A stretch of 64,000 bases of DNA from Pleurotus djamor (Eukaryota > Basidiomycota > Agaricomycetes > Agaricales > Pleurotaceae). Of the stretch, positions 34,608 to 46,468 are shown piece by piece; position 1 is the stretch's first letter; every line of letters starts with the position of its first letter. The notes beneath the pieces are model-generated. The model was given only the letters and a program-made list of their open reading frames with translations. It did no database searches and was not told where the DNA came from. The stretch spans positions 98,322 to 162,321 of the forward strand of contig JAPEVF010000028.1 of NCBI GenBank assembly GCA_029747585.1, read 5' to 3'. The position numbers and the translations under genes are program-made.

Positions 34608-37600
34608 ATGGCTGCTGCTGCTGTCGTTAACTCCAACGTGTCTGTATCCACTCCTTTCCATATGCCCTCGCACCAGCGTATAGCCAATTCAAAGCCTTTG
34701 GCTCAACCTCAAGCTTCGTCCTCTCGTTCTCCACAATCTGCATCCACACCGGCCAATACAGATCAGTCAGAAACCATATCGAGACCCTTCCAGCGCATGA
34801 GATCTTCGCTAGAACAGAGTCTCCGGACGGCAACTCGCTCTAGAAAGGTCACTTCCACCTCACCACTACCACCCTCGGATGACTTTGCGACACTAACCCC
34901 AAAGACGGGCAAGGGGAAAGAGAAGGAGAAGGAGAAAGAGCACGAGGAAGATGCCACTACAAAGGGCAGGAAGGTTTTGCGACGGCTGGAGTCCAAGGTG
35001 ACTTTTCGGAAAAGCGGACGGGAATCGGCAACCCCATCATCGTCCCCAGTCCCTCCTTCCCCAGCTCCCCCGTTTGTATCCAGGTGGATGCGCTCAGGAA
35101 AGGAGGGAGAGAATAACGAGGACCCGGTACGTCAGGCAGGATTTACGAGCTTCATGACACCCTCCCTTCGCCAGGCTTCAATGTCATCGCCTGCCCTCCA
35201 CCTGTCTTCCCAGGCTCTCCCATCCCCAAATTCACAGTCTGCCATTCCCGCGTCCTCCTCGAACCCTCTGGCCTCTATCTTATCACCTGGAAAAGATCGT
35301 TCACGGCGGACGAGCCTCCAGCCCACAGTCAAAATAAAAGAGATCAGCTCACCAGGGCCTTTAGCGCCTAAACGAGAATCTTCGCGTGGGCGAGCAACTG
35401 CAACAGCAGTATCCTCCAATCATTCAGCATCAGTAACGCGAGAAGCCTTACCTTCACAAGTTTCCCGTCATCACAAGTCATCAAAATCTACCCCCGCCGC
35501 ACTTCCCACATCCGCATCCACGACTTCGCTTCACAATTCCGGACCCAACAATGGTGCTCTGGAATTAGACAGCCCTCCGGGACGGCAGTACCGTGAGATG
35601 CACTCACCCCCAAATACGCCGACCCCACTTCCTGGTTCGCGCAGTTCACAGTTGGCACGTACTGCTTCCAAGTCGGGTGCAAAGAGCTCGTCTTACCTCC
35701 CACTTACCAATCAGCATCCACCATCACCAACCCCACGATCCCCTACCCCTACGCGAGCGCGCTCCCCATCAGCAACTCGGGCTGGTACTCGAGTCATAAC
35801 ACCCAACTCACCTCGTTTAACCTCTCCTTCGGCTTCACACCTCCCCACCACACCTCCACAAAAAGCCCGCCGCCCTTCCATGGATTCACCGCAGCGTCCG
35901 AATATGACCAGTAATGATACTCGCGGCACGTCACCCACGCCTCGCAATATTCGTCGTTCATCACATAATGCGTCACCTTCGTTAGATCAGTCACAGTCAA
36001 CAACATCCACACGTTCTCGTCCAATATCACCCCAGCGTTCCTATGCGCAAAACCGTAACTTTAATTTGAGTACGACGTCCCTTGGCGCGCCACCAGATCC
36101 CGAACATAGTGAGGCCATCCGTACAGCAGCAGGTCTGCTCTGTAGGGAGCTTAATCGAGGTCCTTGGTATTATGGTCGTCAGAATGAGTTTGGTGGTAGA
36201 GGGGTGAGTGAGAGTGCAAAGAGGGACTGGGAAGAAGTTGAAGTCCGGACAATGAGCCTTGTCAGGATGGAGAGGGTATGGGGAAGAGGCCCAGTTGGTA
36301 CAGGTAGCCAAATTAGTTTGAACGGTCAACCTGGCTCTAGCGGACTCAGCGCGAGTGGTGAAGAAAGAATGCGAAGAGTGTTTTGTGAAGCTCTGAGGGA
36401 TGGATTTGTCCTTTGCCAGTACGTTTTCTTATCCTCGTATTCACATCTTCACAGTCATATATGGGACCCTGGCACTCATGCGTGTATGATTCTTGTTGCA
36501 GGCTTATGAACAAACTCCGATCATCCTCAGTGGTCAAACCTGATGCTCGTGAAGATGGTTTCATGCGCACCGCAAACGTGACAAAGTTTCTTGCATCATG
36601 TTCGTCCTATGGCCTACACTCCGATGATCTCTTTCTTCGGGACGATTTAATTGAAGCTTCTGGAGAGTCTTTGGCCCGAGTCGCGAAAACTATTATTGCG
36701 TTAATACAGTATGCTGAATCTCCTCAAGATCGATCCAGGATCCTTACTGGTTCTGGCATGATACCTCGCATGGGGAGCACTCCGGCTAACGGGATCGGGA
36801 ATGGTGGACCCTACGGGAGCGTGTCTCGTGCAGCCGCGTCGACCCCCAACTTGGCTTTGGCTCAGCGTTCGACATCCCCAGTTGGCCATAACCCTCCTTC
36901 GTCGCCAGTGACGAGGAAGAGGTATAGTCCTCCAGTCGGTCTACCTCCAGTTCGTTCGGATAGTCCTGAATCTGGCCATTCCAGCAGTGGGAAGACCGAG
37001 AAGACGGCAGGGAGGAATGAACAGACGAAGGACAAGGACGTTATTAAAACAGATGTGTCCCGCAGTCGACCCAGTGCTCATGAAGCCCCGCCGACTCCCC
37101 CAAAGGATAGCCCGCAGGTCAAATCACCACCGCCGAGATCCCCATTGAGGCCAATAAAGACCTCAAGGCGCACTACAGACGAGGAGGATCTGGGAATGTT
37201 CAAATTGGGGTTGAGCTCCGGAGACAATTTATCGAGCTCACCCCATGCAGGTCGGTTATCGGTTGCTGACTCCACTCGCGCTGAGGCTGGTGACTACTCT
37301 TTTCGTGAGTCTGTCGCAGATTCCATCTTCACGACGGCGTCAACCAATGCGTCGGTCCCCTCGAGCCCGGCGTACGCTGCCTATATTCCAAGCACGAGTG
37401 CAACTGCTGGAGGAAGTGTCAATGGGGATCGAAATGTGCGACAGTCAGTGGCTTCCAGCGCCATGACAGATACGACGGCGTACTCTAGCTTGCTGGATGT
37501 GGGTCTCGGGGGGAGACCGTACAGCAATAGCAGTGGGTATAACAAATTTGGTACCATTCGAACGATGACCACTGAAGCTACCTCGGAAGCTCCCTCATTC

Positions 37601-40600
37601 GGGCGCGAAGAGGGGAGCGCAATCGCTGCCACCCTCTTCTATGGAGAAGAGCTTTCAAGGAAGCGAACGCCGAGGTCGAGCGATGGGCCAGTGGTGGATT
37701 TGTCGAGAGTTGCAGAGGAGCCTGATGATACCGGTTCGAACATGAGCACTCGGGCGTATGACAGAGCTTGGGACAGGGCGGGGGAACGACCTAATGGCAA
37801 GGCGAGGGAAGTTTTCGCAGAAGAGGATCGGTCTGAAAAACCAGCGCTGCATCTTGGCAAAGGGAAGTGGCCGGACGATTTTATGGATGTCCTCCAGAAT
37901 CATCGCCCTATCTCCGTTAAGTCTTCCTCGCCTGATCTTGACGACCCATCCTACCCCTCTTCTCCTCTATCTACTTCCCCGCCTAGGAAATTAGCTATTG
38001 TTGGTGCCCCACGACGAAATGAGAGCCTCGAATCGATCCCACAGTTTCCACGACGGCCGACCCACCGTGCAAGGCACAGTATCGACGCGCCTGCATTACT
38101 TCCTAAAGAATCCATCCTTCGTCGCGACGTCAGCCCAGACGGTATCTCGTCAAATAGAGTTATGCTCAGAAGACATAGTACAAAGCCTGCCCAACGGAAT
38201 GGTGTTTACTTACCTCGCACGTTCTCCGACGAACATCGCAACTCAGCTGATAGCGATTCTCTGGTCCCCTTTCCTCGTTCGGTATCTGGCGATCATAGCG
38301 GAACACCATCTCCGCGGCCGGCTTCAAACGATGAACTCTCCAATGCGGCGGATAGACCTCGTCTGCTGAGGGGACGTTTCCAGAGCGACGTTCAAGGGGA
38401 TTCATCAAGGAGGCGAGCACGGCCGAATTCCTATGACGAAATTGGTGCAAAGCCGCAGAGATCTCGGTTTGAGAGTATGGTCAATTTGGGCGTCGCGTCA
38501 AATACTGCTAGCGCCAGTGATATCATGTCTCGCGACTCGCTGGATGGCAGTGCGGTCCGTAGGCCCCTCATCATTAGAGAGGAAGGCAAGCCTCCTACTC
38601 ACTTCGTAAGTTTGGTCTCCATTGGACCGCGAAGTTGTCCCTGACCACGCCGNTTTTTTTCATTTCTGTAGCAACTTGGCAACTGTATCGGACGTGGGCA
38701 GTTTGGATCCGTCTATCGAGCTCTGAACCTGAATACGGGGCAAATGGTCGCTGTGAAGCGTATCCGTCTAGAAGGTCTGAAGGAGAGCGAAGTCACTCAG
38801 CTTATGAGGGAGGTCGATTTGGTTAAGAGTCTTTCCCATCCAAGCATTGTCAAATACGAGGGCATGGCACGCGACGAAGACACTTTGAGTATTGTCCTCG
38901 AGTCCGTTACTTCATCTTCTTCTTCATCGATCATGGTACCTAACTCCTATTTAGATACGCTGAAAGTGGTTCGCTGGTCCAGACTCTCAAAGCCTTTGGG
39001 AAGCTCAACGAGAACCTCGTTGCTGGTTATGTCGTCAAGATTCTGGAAGGTCTGCACTACCTCCATCAAAGTGGTGTTGTGCATTGCGACCTCAAGGCTG
39101 CTAACATCCTTACCACGAAGACTGGCAACGTCAAGCTCGCCGACTTTGGAGTATCGTTGAATATGCGCGCGATGGAACGTGAGATGACCGATGTTGCAGG
39201 CACCCCGAATTGGATGGCTCCTGAAGTGATCGAGCTTAAAGGAGCTTCGCCCAAGTCTGACATTTGGTCTTTGGGTTGCACGGTTGTCGAGCTATTAACG
39301 GGAAGGCCTCCATACGCTGAGATTGCCAATAGCATGTCAGGTGCGTAGCTTCGCTTCCTATCTCAAATTCTCTTCTCAAGGACCTCCTTGGTAGTTATGT
39401 TCCGCATCGTGGAAGACGCCATGCCTCCACTTCCTGAAGGGTGTTCTTCCATTTGTGAAGATTTCCTCAAGCTTTGCTTCAACAAGGACCCAGAGCAGCG
39501 TCCCGGCGCAGAGATGCTTTGCGAGCATCCGTGGCTTTCTCAAAACTACGCAGCGCTCAAGGTTTGTTTCCAGTGATGTTCTGATGGAGTTGGTATTTAT
39601 ACTTTGATCACAGGACCTTCGACCCCAAGATAGCATTCCATTCCTTCGCCGAGTTAGCCAGGACCTTCAGCAGAAGACGGACGTTTTGCGTTACCTAGCT
39701 AACATCGATGGCCCCGATACCCCTGTTTCTGAGAACCTACCTAGATCAGACGATGGCACCAACCCCAGTCCAGTCATTGGAAGACGCACCTCTCATTCCT
39801 CTGTGAGACCCTCCCTCCTCGGCGATAACGAGATTTCGCCTCGTGAACACACATTTGTCAAGACTACATTCAGTAAACGTAAGTTACATCTTTCGCGCTG
39901 TTAGTGCTGCTATTGATACCCCATACAGCGATGCTTTGTCGAGTTTGCCATGAGAATGTCAAGAAGAGTGCTGTCTTGTGTGCTCAATGCAGTCTCATTG
40001 CTCATTCGAAATGTGCACCCAACGCTCCGCCTACATGCGATCTGCGTGCTCAGTTACTTCTTTATGCCCATTATGCCGAGAAAGGGAATCCCACCAGCAT
40101 ATACTCCAACCCTCTCGATACTTCTAGTGAAGGCTACCAAGCCGGTCCTTCATCCGACGTCCCCTACGTCGCTCACTCTCCACGCACCAGCCTCGACATG
40201 GCCACGCCTCCTCAATCTCCACCTTCGTCATCTTCTGGGAACAATTCCGCACACCCACCAACGGCTTTCAAGTTTATGGCAGCTTTCAAGCGTTCTCGTT
40301 CTAGCTTGACGCCCGAACCACCTGGTTCGTCTCCCATGTCACTAGCCGTGCCTCGCGACGACAAACTTGCACGAGGACGATCCGGTCTCTCTCGCAAAGA
40401 TCCGAAGGAGCGCCCGTTGTCAATATCCAGCCTGAGTACGAACGCTAATTCCAGCTTGCGGAGTGCCGCTACCGCCGCGGAAAGTTTTAATAGCAGGCAT
40501 AGTCATCACGGGGCTGGGAGGTCGATGGTCTCTGCCGATGAGATGGATGACGGAAGTCGGTTCTCAGCTGGCCACTCGGATGGTGCCAGGTCATCGAGGT

Positions 40601-40728
40601 TCACCGCTCTTTCTATGCCCGAGGATGATGTCCTTCCTGGTGCCCTCGCTGACTCGGTCCCTGACCCTCGCAGGACCAAGAAGCATTCCAGGGACTCGAA
40701 ATCCTCTGGTAATTGTATTGTTCAATAG
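34608..40728 (+). CDS. Large Cdc15/Cdc7-like (SIN/MEN) protein kinase with CH domain and C-terminal zinc finger
   Basis: Exons include 34608-36418, 36502-38605, 38672-38901, 38955-39340, 39395-39561 and 39614 onward; the frame holds to the TAG 40726-40728. A long Ser/Pro-rich disordered N-terminus comes first, then a calponin-homology-like domain (LLCRELNRGPWYYG, RRVFCEALRDGFVLC-QLMNKLR, TANVTKFLASCSSYGL, RVAKTIIALIQYAE). A second disordered region of about 600 residues leads to the kinase: LGNCIGRGQFGSVYRA, MVAVKRIRLEGL, VVHCDLKAANILTT, KLADFGVSLNM, GTPNWMAPEVIELKG and DIWSLGCTVVELLTG. A C1-like finger (CRVCHENVKKSAVLCAQCSLIAHSKC) follows. Kinase features match Cdc15/Cdc7 of the mitotic exit/septation network, so control of cytokinesis is inferred. 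HCD replaces HRD. Confidence 0.88.
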
Positions 40729-41330
40729 TGTAACTTTCTACCCGTTATCGTTTATTGTTTCTCACTTATTCTTTTCACCTTTCCAAGAGCATTCTTACAT
40801 AGTATCACTCAGTCATCAGGACGTTTATCCCCCGTGCATTCATATCATTACATGTGTACTTTTACTTCCACCCCATGCACCACTCATCTTGCAGATTTTC
40901 TTGGTACTTCCCGTCCCTAATTGCACGACTAGCATAGTGTCAACTAACTGTCCATGAATACACGACAGCACCGATGTATATATACGATTTAAATGTTCAT
41001 ACGCACTGATTTCCCTGATGCTGAGCTCGAGAAGTGAAGTGACGTGGGTCATGCTGGAATATGTTTTGCTTTGGGTACGTGGGGAACATTCCCTGATGTA
41101 CAATCAATGGCCGTATCTTCGCCGTTGAATGTGCACCTTTCCCCGCATCGAATTCTGCTTTTTAAGATTTCTGGGTAGTTGAACGTGGCAACATGGATGA
41201 CATCATTGCGAAGGTACCGATCTGTGTCAGGGCCAGAGGGAATTGCCAGGGCTTGAGTGGAAGCCGTCGCTTGTTTGTTTTTTCGGCAGCAAACAGTGGA
41301 CTTGGCACTGCTGAATGTCTCTCAAGGTCC
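40729..41330. other. Intergenic region, no gene seen
   Basis: Between the kinase stop and the histidine kinase start. The frame of the histidine kinase is open back to an ATG at 41193, so up to 46 extra N-terminal residues are possible. Confidence 0.45.
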
Positions 41331-44300
41331 ATGCCCAACTACTGGCTACGAGAACATGGGACGCCGTCCTCAGCAAGCACACAGGCAGCGACAATGACCC
41401 CCTCCTCTTTCCCTCTCTCCACCACCATCAACGACGACGACAAGCATTCAAATAACGCCTTCGCCATGCCATCCCCTCCGCTCGACTCAAAATTGTCCTT
41501 GCCGCCCCCGGTCCTCCAAAATTCGGCCACGGCCCCAGCCTACCTTGCCCGAAGTTCAAAGAGACTCAGGCTGAGCCGATTATTTCGTCTGAAATCCTGG
41601 TGGGATACACCTCAAAGACCGCAGCTGGGTTCGCCATCAAGCTCCATCATCGCATCTGTTCACGACAGTTTCCATGAAAGCAATTTCGAACCATTTCCAT
41701 TACGCTACCACTCCGGAAAGCAGGAGGTGGATGAAATTGTTGTTGACCAGCCCTGGTCCGATACATATGAGCCCTCCATCTCGCTAGAGCACAAAGATAC
41801 GGGACCGGACTCTGTTGACCCCTCAACCTCGCGAACAACGCATCGGGATGCGGCTCATCCAGGCCTTTGGTTTCGATGCCGGAACTGGCTGCGGGTCCGT
41901 TGGGTAGACTTTTTCAGTTCCCGGTTCGAGGACGAGGAGCAGGAGGCTCGATACAGGGCAGAAAGCTGGGGAGAACAGAAGGTATATCTAAACATCTTGA
42001 GTGCATTATTTCTCGTGGTGAACGGTGCCAACANTTTTTATAGCGTCTCGCTTTCTGGGCCGCAATGTTCCTCATCGTCAACTGGGTCCTTGGTTGTGCT
42101 TTCATCACCCAGCCCATTGTTCTAGCCGACCAAATATTCTACTTTCTGGTATCCCCCTTCCCTCAACATATACCTCTCCCTGCTGACATCAACGACTTAG
42201 ATTGGACCATTACTTTGCTTCCCCATCCTTGGGATGGCCTTAGCCGACTATCCTTTGAAACATTCCGTCACTTATCAGATCATCTTGTGTACATCAGTCT
42301 GGTCGTGGTCAGTAGGAGCTCTACCTCATTGTCTCTTTTCTCTCCTACTAACCCACCCCATTTGACGTACAACAGGAGCTTCTACCAAGTTCNTTTTTTC
42401 GTATGTCCCTTTCCGCCCAGCTATTTCCCTCGTGTTTTATGGCAAAATGATTCTCACCAAAATGCTGTAGGTTTCTTTGTGGCTATTACAATGTCCCACA
42501 AGGCTCGTTCTCGTGTGGCACACGGGACTTCTTATCAATATTCTAGTAGGTTCATCAGATGCCCAAAGACATCATTAACCTGAACTTTGTTACAGCTATA
42601 CGTCTGCCCTTCAGACAGTTGCTTTGTTTGGCCTCGGCTTGAAACGTTTTCCGGCAACCCTCGGTGCGATTATATGGTTTACCATGTAGGTTCAACCGTG
42701 GAGGCCCTTGTTCTTTCCGCCGATTAACCGTCTAATAGATCCAGCGCTCTCATCCTCAACTTCCGGATAAGCTGGATAAGAAGTACGTCAGCCCTTGATG
42801 CACAGTACTGGTTGGTTGATCCATCGGTACAGACTCCGTCAACTTCGTAGTTTATGAGGCTGCCCTCATCTACATGCATTACCAACGCGAATTTGTGCGT
42901 CATTCCGTCGCGATTAATTTCCGTGTACCAGCTGATGGTATCATTGACAGCACGAACGCAGGCTGTTTAGTCTACGTCAACAATTCGGGCTCCAATGCAA
43001 GGTTCATAAAAATTCCACCCACTTTTTCGACCGTCTAGACCATTAATCACGAGATTTCCTGCTAGGAAACGAAAAAGGCTCAAGCCAATCAACGTCGCGA
43101 AGAAGAATCTAAGCGCAGATTAACGTCGTAAGTCAATTCGATGTTGTTGCTTGGCTGTCATCAACTGAGCCTTCTTCGCGTAGATATGTATTCCATGATA
43201 AGTGGATTTTACCAAGCTCCGTGGACCTCGAGTCCTGAATATTCTCATTACAGGTCCGCGTGCCATTGAATACAGCATGTAAGTTGTCCCTGCCCATTGT
43301 CTTCTTCGGCTCTTCGGATGGCTCAACGAATGATGTCAGTACTGGCGGTCCAGAACATGGAGGCGTCCGGTGCCATTTCCAAGCGTTTCGAGATCGAGTT
43401 CAATGCATTGGAAGGGAGCTTGTCCATGATGAGCAAAGGTACGTTTCCTTTTGGTGCACCAAGCCTATTTTTAGGTTTGGCCTTGTCTGACTTAGGATTT
43501 TAACCTTGGTTTTTTTCTCAGTGCTCAATGATGTGCTCGATTTGTAAGTCTTTGATCGGATGTTATACTCGGAAAGTTTCGAGGTCTGATGTCATTGTGT
43601 TCACACCCAGCAATCGGATGGATAGCGGGACGTTTGAGTCGACGTTGAGACCGTATGCGTTGCATCAGACGATGCGGTCGTTGTTCATCCCTTTGCAATT
43701 GACGGCCGATGCGCGGGGTCTGCAATTTGTCAACGACCTCGACCCGAACATTGACATGGTAGGTCCTTGTGGGTCCTTTTCATACATCCGTAATGACTGA
43801 GTGCTTGGACCAGGTTGCACGACGAGAAACATATCGAGCTATGGGCTACAGCCATGAAGAAATCATGAATCGCCTACACGAAGATCCAGACGCTCCTGGA
43901 ATCGTCGTTGGAGATGAGGCTAGGCTCAGGCAGATTGTAACGAACCTTGCCAGGTATGCATATACCCTACCGCTTCTTGATGATATCCCCTGTTCATTTC
44001 GCTCGTAATAGCAATGCTTGTAAATTCACACCATCTGGCGGACGACTCACGATAACGACTAAATTAATTGTCCCTCCTCCCTTGGTCCATGGCATCGGTT
44101 CAGATGACGGCGTCATCGTCACTGAGAAGCGTCGGCACTCCATCGAAAGTGTGCATTCATCCAAGTTGGTCGATCGCATAGTCGTGCGCATAGAGGTCTC
44201 CGATACAGGTGGGTTCGCTCAGAAGCGAACGCTGCTTTGTGAATTTAACGCGTCTAATAGGCTGGGGCATCCATCCAAAAGATATGGCGGAATCGAAGCT

Positions 44301-45736
44301 CTTCTGTATGCACGCATTCTTATCCGATATCTCGCTTTCGTACTCACCATACACTCTTATTTTAGCTGCATTCACTCAGACTGCACAGGGTCGTCAACAA
44401 GGTTGGATCTATCGCTCTAGTTCATTGAATTGTGTTTTTTGAGTTTCTATCCGGTTAGGTGGGAAAGGTACAGGTCTAGGGTTGGCTCTCGTTCGGCAAA
44501 TCGTCAAACTCAATGGTGGGCGGTTGGGGGTTAAATCCAAAGTGGGCGAGGGGTCGACCTTTTGGGTTGAACTCCGTAAGTGGATTGTATCACTCAAAGT
44601 CTTTGTTAGCCTGATCGGTTCGATCGTAGCACTCGGTGTTGGTGAGAAGACTTTGGATAATTCTCAACCTACAATACCGCCGTCCATGGGTTTGGGCTCT
44701 CCTAGGATAAGCCGGCTCTTGAATTCCGCTGATGACGCTTCACTTCAAGATTCTATGAGTATCCTCACTGGTGTCGACGGGCCTTCTACACATCGGTCTC
44801 TGCATAATTTCATGGATCAAGGTATTCCCTACCATTATTTAATCCGATATCTTTCCTGATCGTTCCCATTCTCATTCGTAGATGGCCGTGTTAGCATCAC
44901 TCTTCCTAGGTTGAACTCTAGCCCTTTGGTAAAACGTTTCGTCGATCATCCTCTTCCACCCGAAGATACTCCCCCTCTCGTCAGTGATCCACCCTCGCAG
45001 AATGGTTCAAACGCCCCCGATACTCCCCCCGAGCCTATCGTGATCACTCACGAAGATATCTCTTGCCATCTTGATTCCCCGTCTATCCGACCTCCGCCCT
45101 CTCCTGCGATAGGTGAATCAGATNTATCCTTCAATGGTCTCTCNGTNCTTGTNGTCGACGANGACGCGGTAACACGAACCCTTATGAGACGTNTGCTCGC
45201 CCGACTCGGGTGCAAGGTTTCGACTGCTGAGAACGGTGAAATCGCGCTGGGANTGATACTGGANCANNCACGAAACGACTCANCNACGGANCCTACGTCN
45301 TCTNNTCTGCATCAATATGATGTNGTNTTCATGGATAACCAAATGCCTGTNATGTCTGGACTCAANGCCGTCGCNAANATACGCGAACTCAACAAGCATG
45401 ACTTCATTGTTGGCGTTACTGGTGTGTATACTCNTATCGTTTTTGGTCCCCCCTCTTATNTTATGTCCTTCTCTACAGGTAACGCATTGATAACTGACCA
45501 AAATGTGTGTCTATTACTCTCACAGTGTTCATGCTTNCTCATCATTTTTAACAGGAATTCCTCGAAGCTGGTGTCGATAAGTACGTCTCTTATTCAGGGG
45601 TTCACCTTTGCTTTTGCTGACTTGNATGGCTTCCAGAGTTCTGACAAAACCAGTGCTNGAGAAGAGCCTCAAAGAGATGCTTGTCCTCGCCCTAGATAGA
45701 CGACANTCCACTCCGCATCCGCCTCAACCNCCATAA
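41331..45736 (+). CDS. Multipass-membrane hybrid histidine kinase
   Basis: Two-component sensor. A soluble N-tail (MPNYWLREHG...) is followed by hydrophobic segments RLAFWAAMFLIVNWVLGCAFI, FYFLIGPLLCFPILGMALA, YQIILCTSVWSW, ALQTVALFGLGL, ATLGAIIWFTISSALIL and FVVYEAALIYMHYQRE. A charged coiled coil (ETEKAQANQRREEESKRRL) leads to the DHp H-box SYVFHEVRVPLNTALLAVQN. The ATPase domain has the N-box LASNACKFTPSGG, G1 DTGWGIHPKD and G2 GKGTGLGLALVRQIVKLNGG. The receiver has VLVVD-DAVTRTLMRR, the phospho-Asp motif FMDNQMPVMSGL and the Lys motif VLTKPVLEKSL. About twenty short introns; one is apparently AT-AC. Many N bases fall in the receiver. TAA at 45734-45736; start at 41331 or 41193. Confidence 0.87.
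43198..43251 (+). other. Probable AT-AC intron inside the H-box of the histidine kinase
   Basis: Removing 43198-43251 (begins ATAAGT, ends CATTAC) joins CAT-G to AG-GTC-CGC, which gives the H-box FHEVRVPLNTA exactly. No GT donor at the His codon gives that frame. The ATAAGT start is the U2-type AT-AC form rather than the U12 ATATCC form. Alternative: a 33 nt GT-AG intron, 43221-43253, would retain DKWILPSS between His and Val and lose the HE pair. Confidence 0.6.
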
Positions 45737-46468
45737 TGCATAATGCTAATTANNCACATCGCTCGCATNNTCNCNTCNCNCNCATCCTCNNNTNNNCTCA
45801 TCCTCNCATNNTCTCATCCTCATCCNCACGCTCTCCCGCATCCGCATCTATATCCACATCCACATCCATGTCCTCACTCGCACTACCCAATTATCGTCAT
45901 AATCTATCATCATTATCTATATNTAACGTTTTACCCAAATATCCCACTTGTATCATAGACATACCTGGACTACCGTCGCATAATNCGTTCTAGATCGTAT
46001 TGCTGTCGTTGACCCCATGTCATGTCGTTCCACGTTCAATCTCATGTTGCTTCCCCCTANTAGCGTCAANGGATNGTGAAGNNGNNACACNAGAACCGAA
46101 GCCAGAAGGTCCACANAANGAATTACNTCCACTCACACNNGCGNGTGCAAAGACCATGGAAGTTGAATGCATAGGGAAGGAAAAGGAGTGAGCAGGNTAC
46201 TACGATACAGTGTTCAGAATTGCTAGAANANAAGGGACAAGNGAAATAAACGGATGTGTATGTACGTATGTCGTTGCGAGCCAGGATGATGCAAACCTCC
46301 AAAAATAAGCGATAGCAAAGTAAAACGGNGAGGGAAATNCATAATCTATGGGTGGGTGCGATTGTAATTAATGTGCNAGCTGATAAGCGTCGCTGATATG
46401 AATACAGGGTGGAGGCCATGGGGGAAGAGGGGAGATGATATGGATGGTGGAGTCGTGGTAGGGAGCCT
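45737..46468. repeat. Convergent intergenic region with CATC/CCGCAT-type microsatellite
   Basis: Between the convergent histidine kinase and Kar9/GAR genes. 45770-45880 is an N-rich run of CATCCT, CATCCG and CCACAT units. No gene is seen; the rest should be 3' UTR sequence. Confidence 0.55.

Noticed and set aside
43221..43253. Alternative 33 nt GT-AG intron in the histidine kinase
   Set aside because: Shorter than any other intron I infer here and it would insert DKWILPSS into the H-box; the AT-AC model fits the family better, though not proven.
45743..45993. Plus-strand His/Ser/Pro-rich frames after the histidine kinase
   Set aside because: They are translations of the CATC/CCACAT microsatellite and N-rich bases.
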